Positions 35,301-44,300 of a stretch of 64,000 nt of DNA are shown in pieces; within the stretch, counting starts at the first letter, position 1; each line of letters begins with the position of its first letter. A model generated the notes under the pieces. The model did no database searches and was not told the DNA's origin. It worked only from the letters and a program-made list of their open reading frames with translations. Position numbers and translations under genes: made by a program. The DNA is from JBFMFR01 sp040752025 (GTDB lineage: Bacteria; Chloroflexota; Anaerolineae; Anaerolineales; UBA4823), in NCBI GenBank assembly GCA_040752025.1, contig JBFMFR010000007.1, positions 62,001 through 126,000 of the forward strand, given 5' to 3'.

Positions 35301-35691
35301 ACGCGTGCGAGACGCCATCGATGGCGCCTACCGGGCGCGTTACCTGGAAACGGCGCTCGACTCGGCTACCTGGCCGTGTGAGTATCCGGGCGCGCAAACG
35401 GTCAAGCTGCGTGTGGCGAGCAAGGATATACTGCCTCCGCTTGTAATTCCTCCTCTACCCCCCGCTCAGCCGCTCAAGCCTGGCGTGCGCGTCGCCGAGG
35501 CGGATCTGCGGCCCAGTGAAATCCAGGACCTGGCGGATGCGATGGGGGAGTTAACTGCTGCTGCGGCAGGAAACGAACTTAAATTCCACTTGAGGATAGA
35601 GCTTGGCGGCGCGGCTCCAGCGCCTGAGGATGTAGTGAAGAAAGTAAACAAAGTTCTAGCAGAGTCTATAGATAAGCTGGAAGTGAAGTAG
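32365..35691 (+). CDS. DUF499 ATPase (BrxC/PglY-like)
   Basis: 1108 residues. Walker A is LTYGGGKTHT at about residues 86-95 and Walker B LILIDEVLMYARE near 210. The start PWMPWHKVVSLRDDLRSG is the DUF499 opening, and the size matches BREX PglY/BrxC and the DUF499 proteins of DUF1156 loci. It is thought to be an AAA+ motor that engages DNA with the methylase. A long C-terminal part (after 850) is basic and variable. The GC-rich codon use resembles the methylase N-terminal part and the helicase, so these three form the old core. The next gene is 17 bp downstream. Confidence 0.88.
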   Translation: MPTIPWMPWHKVVSLRDDLRSGELSLAVFAADLYDVQMQKGRRPIYEDPAQFFALTYPTYNLRELVKDVALRLAGRNEKAVRQLELTYGGGKTHTLIALYHLVNQPKALPDLPAVQEFIQHIGITPPPARVAALTFDKLDVEKGMQVRAPNGETRWLKQPWSVLAYQIGGPDGLRLLHAEGLDVERDSAPAENLLAELLALPGKQGLATLILIDEVLMYAREKIGLDPAWRGRLVNFFQYLTQAVTRVDRAALVASLLATDPRKSDSLGKEITQELYAIFRREREEGVQPVVKEDVAEVLRRRFFTTKSIRDREAFRPHVVAALKGISDLDEQTHKEGKAAEERYLKSYPFHPDLTEIFYTKWTNLEGFQRTRGVLRTFALALRDAESWDQSPLVAANVFLGKPAKAEIGEAARELTSIAGTEEYEGKRQEWTAILQGELEKAQEIQRQFAGVGNREVEQAVLATFLHSQPIGQKALTRELLLLTGHTRPDKIELEKALRRWADTSWFLDEAATQEAETAPDGSKGLPKSWRLGSRPNLRQMHHDACQHRVPPELVSAKLLEEIQKLKSLTAGASAAGARVHNLPDKPSDVEDDGEFHYGVLGPKAACDPGKPSPEARRFLEETTGSDRPRVYRNAVILSAPSKDGLEMARSRIVDYLGWEEVRSQLKTQELDPLREQMLAATLEGARKSIPEAIRQAYSVVVAVSEKNEIQAFKVTIGSDPLFKIIKDDVRSRIQDTAISAEALLPEGPYDLWRAGETARRMKDLEGAFAQFPQLPKMLNRKAIHDTLIDGCIAGFLVLRLVRPDKTFRTFWRQRPDDVAIKEPALEVVLPENAALSELPASLLAADALPGLWSKPAITLKELLDYFSGSRVVQVQKQGYEEPLPIPRAERNVVTAAVSEAVKEGKLWLTSGPASIWAEEIPAGLLTDDAMLHAPPQVISSIDVLPDSLPAAWQGETTTALAISAALSQKAGQTIPWRRVRDAIDGAYRARYLETALDSATWPCEYPGAQTVKLRVASKDILPPLVIPPLPPAQPLKPGVRVAEADLRPSEIQDLADAMGELTAAAAGNELKFHLRIELGGAAPAPEDVVKKVNKVLAESIDKLEVK

Positions 35692-35708
35692 CCTAACAGA
35701 GGCTGAAA

Positions 35709-35951
35709 ATGACAAAAAACACTCCCAATAAACTTGATGTTTGGATCGAAGCCAAGAAGAAATATCACCTGACCGATAACCAAGTCCAGATGGCTCGCGA
35801 GCTTGGCCTGAACCCGAAGAAGTTCGGCGGTTTGGCGAACAGCCGTCAAGAACCTTGGAAAAAACCTTTAGCTGAGTTTATTGAGGAATTGTATTTCAAA
35901 CATTTCGGTAAAAGACAGCCTGACATGGTCGAAAGTTATTATAAAAACTAG
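35709..35951 (+). CDS. Small conserved protein (unknown)
   Basis: 80 residues with a clear pattern: LDVWIEAKKKYHLTDNQVQMARELGLNPKKFGGL, then RQEPWKKPLAEFIEELYFKHFGK (two landmarks only: QVQMARELGLNPKKF and EPWKKPLAEFIEELY). I recall a family of short proteins with this shape next to restriction and defence genes, but no function is known to me. It follows DUF499 by 17 bp, with an AGAGG-like site, and precedes the promoter of the next module. Basic and probably helical, so it may bind nucleic acid. Confidence 0.65.
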   Translation: MTKNTPNKLDVWIEAKKKYHLTDNQVQMARELGLNPKKFGGLANSRQEPWKKPLAEFIEELYFKHFGKRQPDMVESYYKN

Positions 35952-35981
35952 TGCTATTTTGGCGCGAACTTAAAAAACCAC

Positions 35982-36010
35982 TTGCGCATAAGAGCCAGGT
36001 TGGCTACAAT
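35982..36010 (+). promoter_or_regulatory. Probable promoter of the ParB-Dam-HNH module
   Basis: TTGCGC (35982-35987), 17-bp spacer and TACAAT (36005-36010), 46 bp before the ATG of the ParB-like gene. It suggests that the following three genes are a transcription unit of their own. Confidence 0.5.
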
Positions 36011-36055
36011 TAGTGTCAACAGCATTTGGGCTATCTGAAACCAAAGAGGATTGGC

Positions 36056-37414
36056 ATGACTGAAATACGGTTTATTCCTGTTTCGCAATTATTAGTCGAC
36101 GTGGAAAATCCTAGACTGGACAATCCGCAACCAAGTCAGTTGGAGTCTATTCGCGCATTAGTACGTGGGCAGAAATCCAAAATCATCAATCTTGCTAGAG
36201 ATATCCTTGATAATGGGCTTAATCCATCTGATGCTATGATTGTTATGCCAGTAAACAGTGACAATCAACGATACCTGGTTTTAGAGGGTAATCGCAGACT
36301 CTGCGCTTTGAAGATTATGGAAAACCCCGATATGGTGTTGGACCTCTTCTCTACTGCAACGAAAAAGCAAACTAAGGAAATGAGCCTTGCTTATCAAAAA
36401 AGCCCTGTTGCAAACATTACTTGTGCGGTTGTAGCGGACCGTGATGAGGCACGACACTGGATTGAACTGCGCCATGGGGGCGAGCAAGAAGGTGCTGGGA
36501 TTGTTCGTTGGGGTGCTGCTGAAACGGCTCGCTTTCGCCAGCGGTTTGGGCAGAAAGAGATTCATTTGCAGATTCTTGATTTCCTTGAAGAGAAAGGCGC
36601 CTTGCTCCCCGCTAGTCGCCAGAGCGTTCCTGTGACAAGCATGAAACGCGTGGTTGAAGATCGCCACACCCGCGACCAACTTGGCTACGATATGGAAAAT
36701 GGGCAATTAGTTGTTAGCGGCGATCCCCAAAAAATGGTTGATATCCTTACTAGAGTGGCTTCTGATCTGTCGTCCGGTCAAGTAAAAACTAAGGATATTT
36801 ATCACAAAGAGGATCGTGTCAGTTATATTGATCGCATTTTGACAGAAGCTGAGTTGAGGAAAGCTAACACTGTAACCGGAGCATCGGCATCTTCACAACC
36901 AGTAGTAGGTACGACGACTACAGATGCTTCAGCTACTACAAGTAAACAAAAAAGGCAGGCCCCTCTAGAAAAGAATCGCCCCATGCTGATTCCGCAAAAG
37001 GTTAAGCTTGTAATTCACCAGCCTCGTATCAACGAAATCTATGCCGAGCTAAAGAAGCTGCTTATCCAGGAGTATCCGAATTCGGTTGCCGTCTTGTTTA
37101 GAGTGTTTATTGAGTTGAGCGTTGATGATTATATTGGCCGAAACCCAGCAGATTTCAAGAAAAAGCCAGAGGATACATCATATAAGCTCAGCCAAAAGCT
37201 TATAGATGTAGCTGATCACCTCAAAGCAAATCATATATTGTCAGAGCATCAATCTCGGGCTGTTCGGCACGCTGCTCAAGCAGACAATTTCATGGCTGCT
37301 TCAGTTAACACTCTGAACCAGTATGTGCATAATCCATATTTCAAACCAGCCCTAGATGATCTGCGCTCTGCGTGGGACAATCTTCAGCCATTTATTATGG
37401 CAATGTGGATATGA
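36056..37414 (+). CDS. ParB-like protein with long C-terminal domain
   Basis: 452 residues from the ATG at 36056 (AGAGGA 6 bases upstream; the TTG at 36026 is less likely). The N-terminal ~90 residues are a ParB/sulfiredoxin-like domain: RFIPVSQLLVDVENPRLD and the LVLEGNRRLCALKI motif, the counterpart of the GxRR nucleotide-binding loop. The middle is linker with a serine/threonine stretch, and a C-terminal helical domain (about 330-450) ends near HNPYFKPALDDLR. DndB/ParB-type proteins appear in DNA-modification defence loci. Upstream of a Dam-family methylase by 24 bp. Confidence 0.72.
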   Translation: MTEIRFIPVSQLLVDVENPRLDNPQPSQLESIRALVRGQKSKIINLARDILDNGLNPSDAMIVMPVNSDNQRYLVLEGNRRLCALKIMENPDMVLDLFSTATKKQTKEMSLAYQKSPVANITCAVVADRDEARHWIELRHGGEQEGAGIVRWGAAETARFRQRFGQKEIHLQILDFLEEKGALLPASRQSVPVTSMKRVVEDRHTRDQLGYDMENGQLVVSGDPQKMVDILTRVASDLSSGQVKTKDIYHKEDRVSYIDRILTEAELRKANTVTGASASSQPVVGTTTTDASATTSKQKRQAPLEKNRPMLIPQKVKLVIHQPRINEIYAELKKLLIQEYPNSVAVLFRVFIELSVDDYIGRNPADFKKKPEDTSYKLSQKLIDVADHLKANHILSEHQSRAVRHAAQADNFMAASVNTLNQYVHNPYFKPALDDLRSAWDNLQPFIMAMWI

Positions 37415-37438
37415 TCGAAAGTTCGGGAATGTAAATCC

Positions 37439-38326
37439 ATGCCATTTTTAACTCCATTACGGTATCCTGGCGGCAAGGGAAAACTGGCCAACTTTATGAA
37501 GCTGGTGTTTCGAGAGAATAATCTTCTCGATGCTCCGTATATCGAACCTTACGCCGGAGGGGCAGGAGTTGCACTAGCGCTTCTGTTTGATGAGTTCACT
37601 TCCCATATCCATATTAATGATCTTAATCGATCAATCTACGCTTTTTGGTATTCAGTGCTGAATGAGACGGACGCCTTGTGTCACCTTATTCGGGACACTC
37701 CTGCAACCATGATGGAATGGGAGAATCAACAGGCAGTTCAGCAGCGTGCTGATCAGGTGACAACTCTTGAACTTGGTTTTTCGACATTCTTTCTTAACCG
37801 CACTAATCGTTCTGGAATAATCACCGGCGGAGTAATTGGTGGGAAAAGCCAGAATGGACCTTACAAGCTGAATGCACGCTTCAATCGAGATAATCTCGAG
37901 TCGCGTATTCAACGTATAGCGCGATTTCGAGATCGAATAAGCATCTACAACATGGATGCTGCACAACTTATACAAAATGTATTGCCAAGTATTTCGCATA
38001 ATGCTTTGGTTTATCTGGATCCGCCTTATTACGTGAAGGGCCAGGGCCTCTATGAAAACTATTATGAGCATAATGATCATCTTGAGATAGCTCGGCTGAT
38101 CGCTCAAATCCCCCAGCATTGGATTGTTTCTTATGATAATGCTCCCCAGATTCAGTCGATGTACAATATACACCGTCAGATCACGTACAACTTAAGCTAC
38201 AGCGCAGGTGATCGTTACAGTGGGGCGGAGGTGATGTTCTTTTCAGACCAATTGGTCGTCCCGGTTGTTGAAAGCCCGGCCTTGATCCGTCCCAAGCGAG
38301 TTTTTCAGACCCTATTGCCCATTTGA
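37439..38326 (+). CDS. Dam-family N6-adenine DNA methyltransferase
   Basis: 295 residues, the normal size. Motif I PYAGGAG (~37-43), the RYPGGKGKL start typical of the D12-class, and motif IV DPPYY at about 193. The region between (ITGGVIGGKSQNGPYKLNARFN) resembles that of restriction-linked members. N6-adenine methylation of a short site is expected; the site cannot be read. It sits between the ParB-like and HNH-helicase genes and would protect host DNA from the latter. Confidence 0.9.
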   Translation: MPFLTPLRYPGGKGKLANFMKLVFRENNLLDAPYIEPYAGGAGVALALLFDEFTSHIHINDLNRSIYAFWYSVLNETDALCHLIRDTPATMMEWENQQAVQQRADQVTTLELGFSTFFLNRTNRSGIITGGVIGGKSQNGPYKLNARFNRDNLESRIQRIARFRDRISIYNMDAAQLIQNVLPSISHNALVYLDPPYYVKGQGLYENYYEHNDHLEIARLIAQIPQHWIVSYDNAPQIQSMYNIHRQITYNLSYSAGDRYSGAEVMFFSDQLVVPVVESPALIRPKRVFQTLLPI

Positions 38327-38347
38327 TATGCAACGGTTTTTATATTA

Positions 38348-40474
38348 ATGACCTCAATCCCCCAAAAAGATCCTCGAAGGTTTTTTACACCATCCCAAAG
38401 GTGCGCTTTATATTGGGCAGCCAACGGACATTGCGAGGAATGTGGAATTGAATTGGATCCTCGTGATTGGCACGCTGATCATGCAACCCCGTATATTAAA
38501 GGCGGGGCTACAGACGTTGTGAATGGTCAGGCACTCTGCCCCACATGCAATTTGAAGAAAGGCAAATCTATGGTATCTCCCTACGCACAATTACACTTGA
38601 ATTCCTGGCCTGACAATCCACCATTACGAACCTGGCAAGTCCGATTTTTAGAAAGATGGTCATTATTGTGTGATCCTAATGCAGGAGGACAGAAAGATTT
38701 CTTGATGGCGGTAGTACCAGCGGCTGGCAAGACAACCGCATCACTCAAAGCAGCCCACGAAGGATTGCGAAAAGGTTGGTTTGGAAGGATTGTGATTGTT
38801 GTGCCGTCTCGAAATTTGGTTGGGCAATGGATTGGAGATGCTGCCCAAAAAGGCCTTGCATTACAACGCGTGGAAGATTATGGTGGTGGGATAACTCGGC
38901 CAGAGGACTCTGGAGGCATTGTCACAACTTACCAGGCCGTGGCTGCTAATCCCGATCGATTTCGCGCCTACGCTTCTCGGGAACCAACATTTGTTATTGG
39001 TGATGAAATTCATCATTGTGGCGAACGTGAAAACCTGGCATGGGGGGAAGGAATGCGAATTGCATTCAGTCACGAATCGACAATGCGTCTCGTTAGTTCG
39101 GGCACGCCTTTCCGAACAGATAAAGCTACAATTCCATTTGTACTTTACGACGATAAACTTATTACCAGAGATGATGGTGTTCAGGAAGTTCAACGCGTTG
39201 CCCGAGCTGATTTCGAGTACAGTTATGGAGAGGCGCTACGAGATGGGGTTGTGCGTGATATATTCTTCCCGACATGGGATAGTACACTTTCATGGCGCCG
39301 GGCCGGACAAGAGTTTACTCATACATTTCAGGATGATTTGGAGGAACAACTCGCATCAGACCGCCTTAAGGCAGCACTAGAAATAAATGGGGAGTGGTTA
39401 ACCAAAGTAATTGCCAATGCTCATGAACGACTGATGACCATTCGTAGTGAGGAGGGTCATCCAAACGCAGGGGGATTGATAATTTGTAAAGATCAGGACC
39501 ATGCGGATAAAGTAGCCTCTCTGGTCAAAAAAATCACGGGAATGCAGCCTTTTTTAGTACACTCAGACATTGAGAATGCATCCGACAAAATCGATGAATT
39601 TAAAAACTCTCAGACTCCCTGGATTGTAACGGTTCGCATGGTTTCAGAAGGTGTAGATATCAAACGGCTCAGGGTGGGAATTTATGCCACGAATTTCAAA
39701 ACCCGCCTGTTTTTCTTACAAGCTATTGCCCGTACTACACGGTATGATAGCACTGTGGCAGGTCTTGCACGAGACGGTCAACCGGTCGGCCAACCAGCAT
39801 GGTTCTATGTACCAGATGATACAGATTTGCAAGAGTATATGGCGCAAATCATGGAGATTGGAATCCACCATATTACCGAAGGATTAGATGTTGATCGTGA
39901 ACCATCTACGATAACTGTCAGCGGACAAATGAACTTTCTCGATGGATATGAGTTTGTCGATGGAAAGGATACGGTGGAAACTGGGCATTTCTACGAGGAA
40001 CGCAAATGGACCCCCGAAGATATGGAGCACGCCATGCAAATGGCCAGGGGTATTCCCGCTCTTGATCATGTCCCACCTGCTGCTATTGCACTTTTACTGG
40101 AACGGGCATTTTCACTACAAGCTCCACCCGAGCCCAGGAATGTGGAGCTAAAACCGCTCTCTGATATCAAAGCTGAGAGCATTCCATCATACCAGGATGA
40201 GCGCGATTTACTAAAAGAAGGATGTGCAAAACAAACTCGGCGGCTAACTTACTTGTTAATTCAAATCAATCAGCCCCCAACAAATGCTATTGGTAAACCC
40301 ATTCTGGACTATTCCAGGGCCGTTTCATTTATCACGAAAAAGCTGAACGATAAATTTAATGTCAAAAGCATTGGCGATAGCACTAATGAGCAACTCGAGG
40401 AACGGCGGAAACTACTGGCCTTATGGACCAGTGATATAGTACGTGGAAATTGGGACTCCTCTCGAATAAACTAA
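38348..40474 (+). CDS. HNH nuclease fused to DEAD-type helicase
   Basis: 708 residues. The N-terminal HNH domain (about 20-75) has the paired zinc cysteines CEEC and CPTC with HADHATPYIKGG carrying the catalytic-type histidines. The helicase follows: motif I PAAGKTT near 128, motif II GDEIHH near 217, then SGTPFR (motif III), and motif VI ARTTRYD near 461. The end of the protein is a helical region of unknown role. A nuclease domain placed before a helicase is reversed from the usual restriction subunits. With the methylase upstream it would form a restriction-modification pair. Cleavage and translocation are inferences from the domains. Confidence 0.82.
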   Translation: MTSIPQKDPRRFFTPSQRCALYWAANGHCEECGIELDPRDWHADHATPYIKGGATDVVNGQALCPTCNLKKGKSMVSPYAQLHLNSWPDNPPLRTWQVRFLERWSLLCDPNAGGQKDFLMAVVPAAGKTTASLKAAHEGLRKGWFGRIVIVVPSRNLVGQWIGDAAQKGLALQRVEDYGGGITRPEDSGGIVTTYQAVAANPDRFRAYASREPTFVIGDEIHHCGERENLAWGEGMRIAFSHESTMRLVSSGTPFRTDKATIPFVLYDDKLITRDDGVQEVQRVARADFEYSYGEALRDGVVRDIFFPTWDSTLSWRRAGQEFTHTFQDDLEEQLASDRLKAALEINGEWLTKVIANAHERLMTIRSEEGHPNAGGLIICKDQDHADKVASLVKKITGMQPFLVHSDIENASDKIDEFKNSQTPWIVTVRMVSEGVDIKRLRVGIYATNFKTRLFFLQAIARTTRYDSTVAGLARDGQPVGQPAWFYVPDDTDLQEYMAQIMEIGIHHITEGLDVDREPSTITVSGQMNFLDGYEFVDGKDTVETGHFYEERKWTPEDMEHAMQMARGIPALDHVPPAAIALLLERAFSLQAPPEPRNVELKPLSDIKAESIPSYQDERDLLKEGCAKQTRRLTYLLIQINQPPTNAIGKPILDYSRAVSFITKKLNDKFNVKSIGDSTNEQLEERRKLLALWTSDIVRGNWDSSRIN

Positions 40475-40477
40475 TGC

Positions 40478-40512
40478 CCCAATAAGTGTGTATAATATAC
40501 ACACTTATTGGG
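40478..40512. promoter_or_regulatory. Perfect 35-bp palindrome over a TATAAT box
   Basis: Bases 40478-40494 are the exact reverse complement of 40496-40512, with a single base between. The centre contains TATAATATA, so a -10 box lies on the dyad. No T-run follows and no good -35 element is placed 17 bp upstream. This suits a large operator needing an activator or repressor more than a terminator. It lies 4 bp after the HNH-helicase stop and 24 bp before the next ATG. Confidence 0.7.
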
Positions 40513-40535
40513 TGTAAGCAGTGTGGAGGCAAATA

Positions 40536-41138
40536 ATGAGCGAAAATGATATTTTAAGAGAACGAGCAATTCGGGTTGAAAACGCATTCCGACTTTTGCA
40601 GGGAAACAAGGATAGTCTGGGAAATATTCCTGGAATTCTAAGGCAGCTAATTACGCTACGTGTCTGGGAGGGGTACGATTGGCATGGCGCCGTTGTTTCT
40701 TTTGGCTCGTTTCGAGAGTTCGTTGAGACGCCGCCACCAGAAGGCCTTGGTGTCACCGTTGATGAGTTAATAGGTCTGTGCCGTAAATATCCTGAAATTG
40801 CTGAGCAATTGGACATCACCGTTCAAGAACAGATGCCATCATACCGCCCCCCAAAGAACCGTGTGGGGCTCTCGGGGCATAAAAGACCATCAGGAACATC
40901 CTTTCGACGGAATCTTCGCCGGCTCCGAAGTCTCGCCAATGAGAACCCTGCTGCTGCTGCTGTTCGTGATCGCGTTTTGCGTGGTGAATTGAGCGCAAAC
41001 CGAGCACTGCGCGAATTAGGCGTGCGCAAAAGCCGTTATGGCATAGAAGCTACACCAGAAAGTGTTATCAACTTTGTAAAAAAGCATCTTACACCTGATG
41101 AAATTTCGCGGGTGCTTGACGAGCTAGGCACACAGTAA
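40536..41138 (+). CDS. Unknown protein behind the palindrome
   Basis: 200 residues from the ATG at 40536 with GGAGG 7 bases upstream. Soluble, with a region rich in Arg (FRRNLRRLRSLANENPAAAAV) and a C-terminal segment VINFVKKHLTPDEISRVLDEL. A basic region with a helical tail is compatible with DNA binding. The segment ALRELGVRK after a helix may be a HTH. No named family. It might be the regulator that binds the palindrome in front of its own gene, and so belong to the methylase-HNH module, but this is a guess. Confidence 0.55.
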   Translation: MSENDILRERAIRVENAFRLLQGNKDSLGNIPGILRQLITLRVWEGYDWHGAVVSFGSFREFVETPPPEGLGVTVDELIGLCRKYPEIAEQLDITVQEQMPSYRPPKNRVGLSGHKRPSGTSFRRNLRRLRSLANENPAAAAVRDRVLRGELSANRALRELGVRKSRYGIEATPESVINFVKKHLTPDEISRVLDELGTQ

Positions 41139-41329
41139 ATTGATCGCGGCAATCAGAAGTAGGGAATCCCCTAACTTCCCGTAAAATCTCATCAGTATGA
41201 GACTGGAAATATGTTGTTTCCCCTGACAATTCAAAATGTGGGGCACTTCGCATTACTTTACCCTTGTTGATTCAATCTGCATTACGAGCAAAATCATACC
41301 GCACTATTCATCCAACTGTAAAACAAAAA

Positions 41330-41355
41330 GACCCCGGGCGGGTAAGCTCGGGGTC
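41330..41355 (-). terminator. Terminator of the methylase-helicase gene
   Basis: GACCCCG (41330-41336) and CGGGGTC (41349-41355) pair; on the minus strand the stem is followed by TTTTTGTTTT. It lies 10 bp after the stop codon of the gene at 41365. Confidence 0.85.
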
Positions 41356-41364
41356 AGTAACTTG

Positions 41365-44300
41365 CTAACGCCTTTTGCGACGCATGGCGACAGCCGAGGC
41401 TGCCACAGCGCCGCCGAACAGATCGAGTTGGACAGTCTCGCCGGCAGGGAGCTGGGTCACCAGCAGGCGGTGCGAGAAGGCGATCAGCGAGCCGGAAGGG
41501 GAAACGCTCACGCGCACAGCGCGCTCGTCGCCGGTGGAAAAGATACGTAGTTTCTCCATCATCTCGCCGGCGGAGGTGGCCACTTTGCCTTGCAGGGCAT
41601 CGCGGATCACCTGGCGCTGAACGTCATCGTCATCAGCTTCAACCAGCACGCCGGCGGCTTCTTTCCCATACAGGAGCTGCGCCGCTTTCATCTTGCGGCC
41701 CATGCGATCCAGGACGCGCTCTTCGACGGTGCCGGTGTAGGTCAGGAAATCGACCTGCACGGGTTTGTCTTGCCCCAGCCGCCAGACCCGGCGCATACTT
41801 TGCCACAAAACATACAAGGACGTTGTGGTTTCGTAGAACACCAGGTGGCTGAACATGACCAGGTCGAGCCCAGTTTCAATTAACTTCGGGTTGACCAAAA
41901 GCGAATCCATGCGCGGGGCGTTCAGCCTGATCCAGGCTTCGCGTTTGGCAGGCGACATGTCACCGGCAGAAAGCACGCCTACTCTTGGCGCTTCCACCAG
42001 CAGCGGTTCGCTGCCGGGGGCCAGCGTTTCGATGGCGTTCTTCAGCCGTTCGCGGATGTCGCGCGTGCCGGACTGTTCGACAAAGATCAGCGTACGCAGG
42101 CCTTGCTGGGCGTCTGTGCGCACCATCTCGGCCAGGCGCTGTTCTTTGGGCAGCCAGGGCTGTTCGGCGGTGATGACCGCCGGCAATCCCAGGTCGATGG
42201 AGCCGCCACGTCTTCCGGTGTAGGCGACGTTTTCGTCGCGGTAGCCGGAGGCGGGACGGAAGCGGCTGGTGGAAAACCACACCGAGAGCCCACCCGGATC
42301 GCCGCCGCGCAGCAGTTCCAACGCTTTGGAGAGCAGGTAGTTCGAGGCATGGCTGTATTGCTGGGCCTGCGGTTCAGTCATCTCCAGTGGGACAACGTCT
42401 TCGTAGACCGGGGGCAGCTCGTAGCCCAGGTCGGCGATGCCGCCGAACAGGGTGATGGGCAGCAGGTAGCGGATAACCGAAGGGGCCACACCGGGCAGCT
42501 CACGCTGGCGGTAATTCCAGCGCTCGATGCCGGTGGACTTGCCCGATTCGCCAGCCAGCGGTTCTTTCTGGTTCCACTGGCGCTCCCACAGACCATAGAC
42601 ATCCACGAAACGCATTTTCTCGCGGAAGCCGAACAGCCGGCGCAGCTCGGGCGAGCGGCGGTAGAGCAGGAAAAACAAACTGCCCGCCGCCCCACCGAAC
42701 AACGTGCCAGTCAAAGCCAGGCTGTAACGCGTGGCAGAGAGCAAGCGCTGGTCGGCCACACCGATATCGGTGCGCCCGTCCTGGCATTTGTGGATCTCGT
42801 CGGCGACGTAGACCTGGAAGAAGCCTTTGAACTGATGCTGCACCAGGCGCGCCAGGCCAACCCTGCGCCAACGGGTGAAGTTGAACAACGCCGCGTGGCA
42901 GGATGGGCAAAAGCGCGGGATTTTGTCCTCGAACGGCTCGCCGCACACCGGGCAGGTGGGCAGCTTACGCCGCTCCCAGAAACGCAGTTCTTCATTCCAG
43001 GTGCGCCGCCAGTGATAGACCACCGCCGGTTTCTCCTCCTGCCCGGCATCGTACTTGGCCGGGTCGAAGGCGATCACCGCCACAGCTTTCTTACCGAGCA
43101 GGCCGGATCGGTAGTCACCAGCAAAGTCGAATAAAGTGTACTCGTCGCGGTCGACGAACTCCACCTGCAGGCCCTCGCCGCTGAACTGGATGGTCGGGGC
43201 GATCTTGACCTGCCGGCCTTCCGGGTCTTTGTCCCGAAAAGCCAGGCTGTTCAGCAGGCGCGCCACGGCTTCGATTTTGTCGGTTGGGCAGGCAATGCGC
43301 GCCTGGCGGCGTCCGCCGGGGTCGTTGACCGTGGCCGGTTCGACCTGGCGACGCGTCGTTGAGACGACAGTACCACCAGCTTCAGTGATCGCCTGGCAGA
43401 GCTGGCTCCAGCGCGATGCGCTTTCCCGTACCGGGCGGGTGATCACACGCGCCTGGATGGGGTCAGCCGGGTTGGAGGCAATCTCCAGCTCGCGCTTCCA
43501 CTTCCAGACCATGTGACCGGGACACATCACGACCGCCGGCCACTCGCCGAGCACTTCCAGCGCGCCGACGGTGATCAGGGTCTTGCCTGTTCCCATATCG
43601 AGATTGAGAACGGCAGCGCCTTGTGGCGTCTGGCGCATGACCCGTGCGGCGGCGACAGCCCAGTGGCGCTGCATGTCGAACATGCCGCGCCGCTCACGGC
43701 CGGGCAGCAGCGGCAGCCCCAGCCCAACCTGGGCGGTGGTTTTCCACTCGGCTTCGGTCGGGTCGAAGTTGTACAACGGGCGGTTGCGGGTCAGGATCGC
43801 ATCGGCGATGTCGGCAGAACAGGATTGGATAAACCGGCTGACCTCACCCGGCTCAGCCAGCTTTTGCAGCCGGCCATCCGGATGAGCGACGGTCAGGGTG
43901 GTGACGTGACGTTCACGCTCGGTGACGCGTGTGTGCGAGTACTCGCCTTCGTCATCGTATTCGGCCTCGCCGTCAGCCTCCACCTGCTTGCGGCTCATGC
44001 CTTTGAGCAGGAAGGGCTGGCCGGTTTTGGGATCCGTGAGCGAGAGCACGCCGGTCTCCTGGCCGGAGATCAACATGGTCAGGTGGCCGATCATCAGCGG
44101 CATGGCCGGGGTGAACGGCGCGCCGACCGGGCGAACGTAGGTCAGGCGCTGGAACTCGGGCGACTTGAGCGGGCTGCACTGGCGTGCGGCGCGCAGCAGG
44201 TCAAGCGGTTCGGTAGGGGTATAGACGAACTTGAAATCGCCTTTGGGTGTGGGTGGGATGGTGAAACGGCCATCGCCAGCGGCCAGGGCAGGTATTTCTG

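Noticed and set aside
21624..35951. Calling the locus a full BREX or DISARM system
   Set aside because: PglZ/BrxA/BrxF and DrmA/DrmB are not found; only shared protein classes can be claimed.
36026..36055. TTG start for the ParB-like gene
   Set aside because: The ATG at 36056 has AGAGGA in the right place and gives a proper ParB start.
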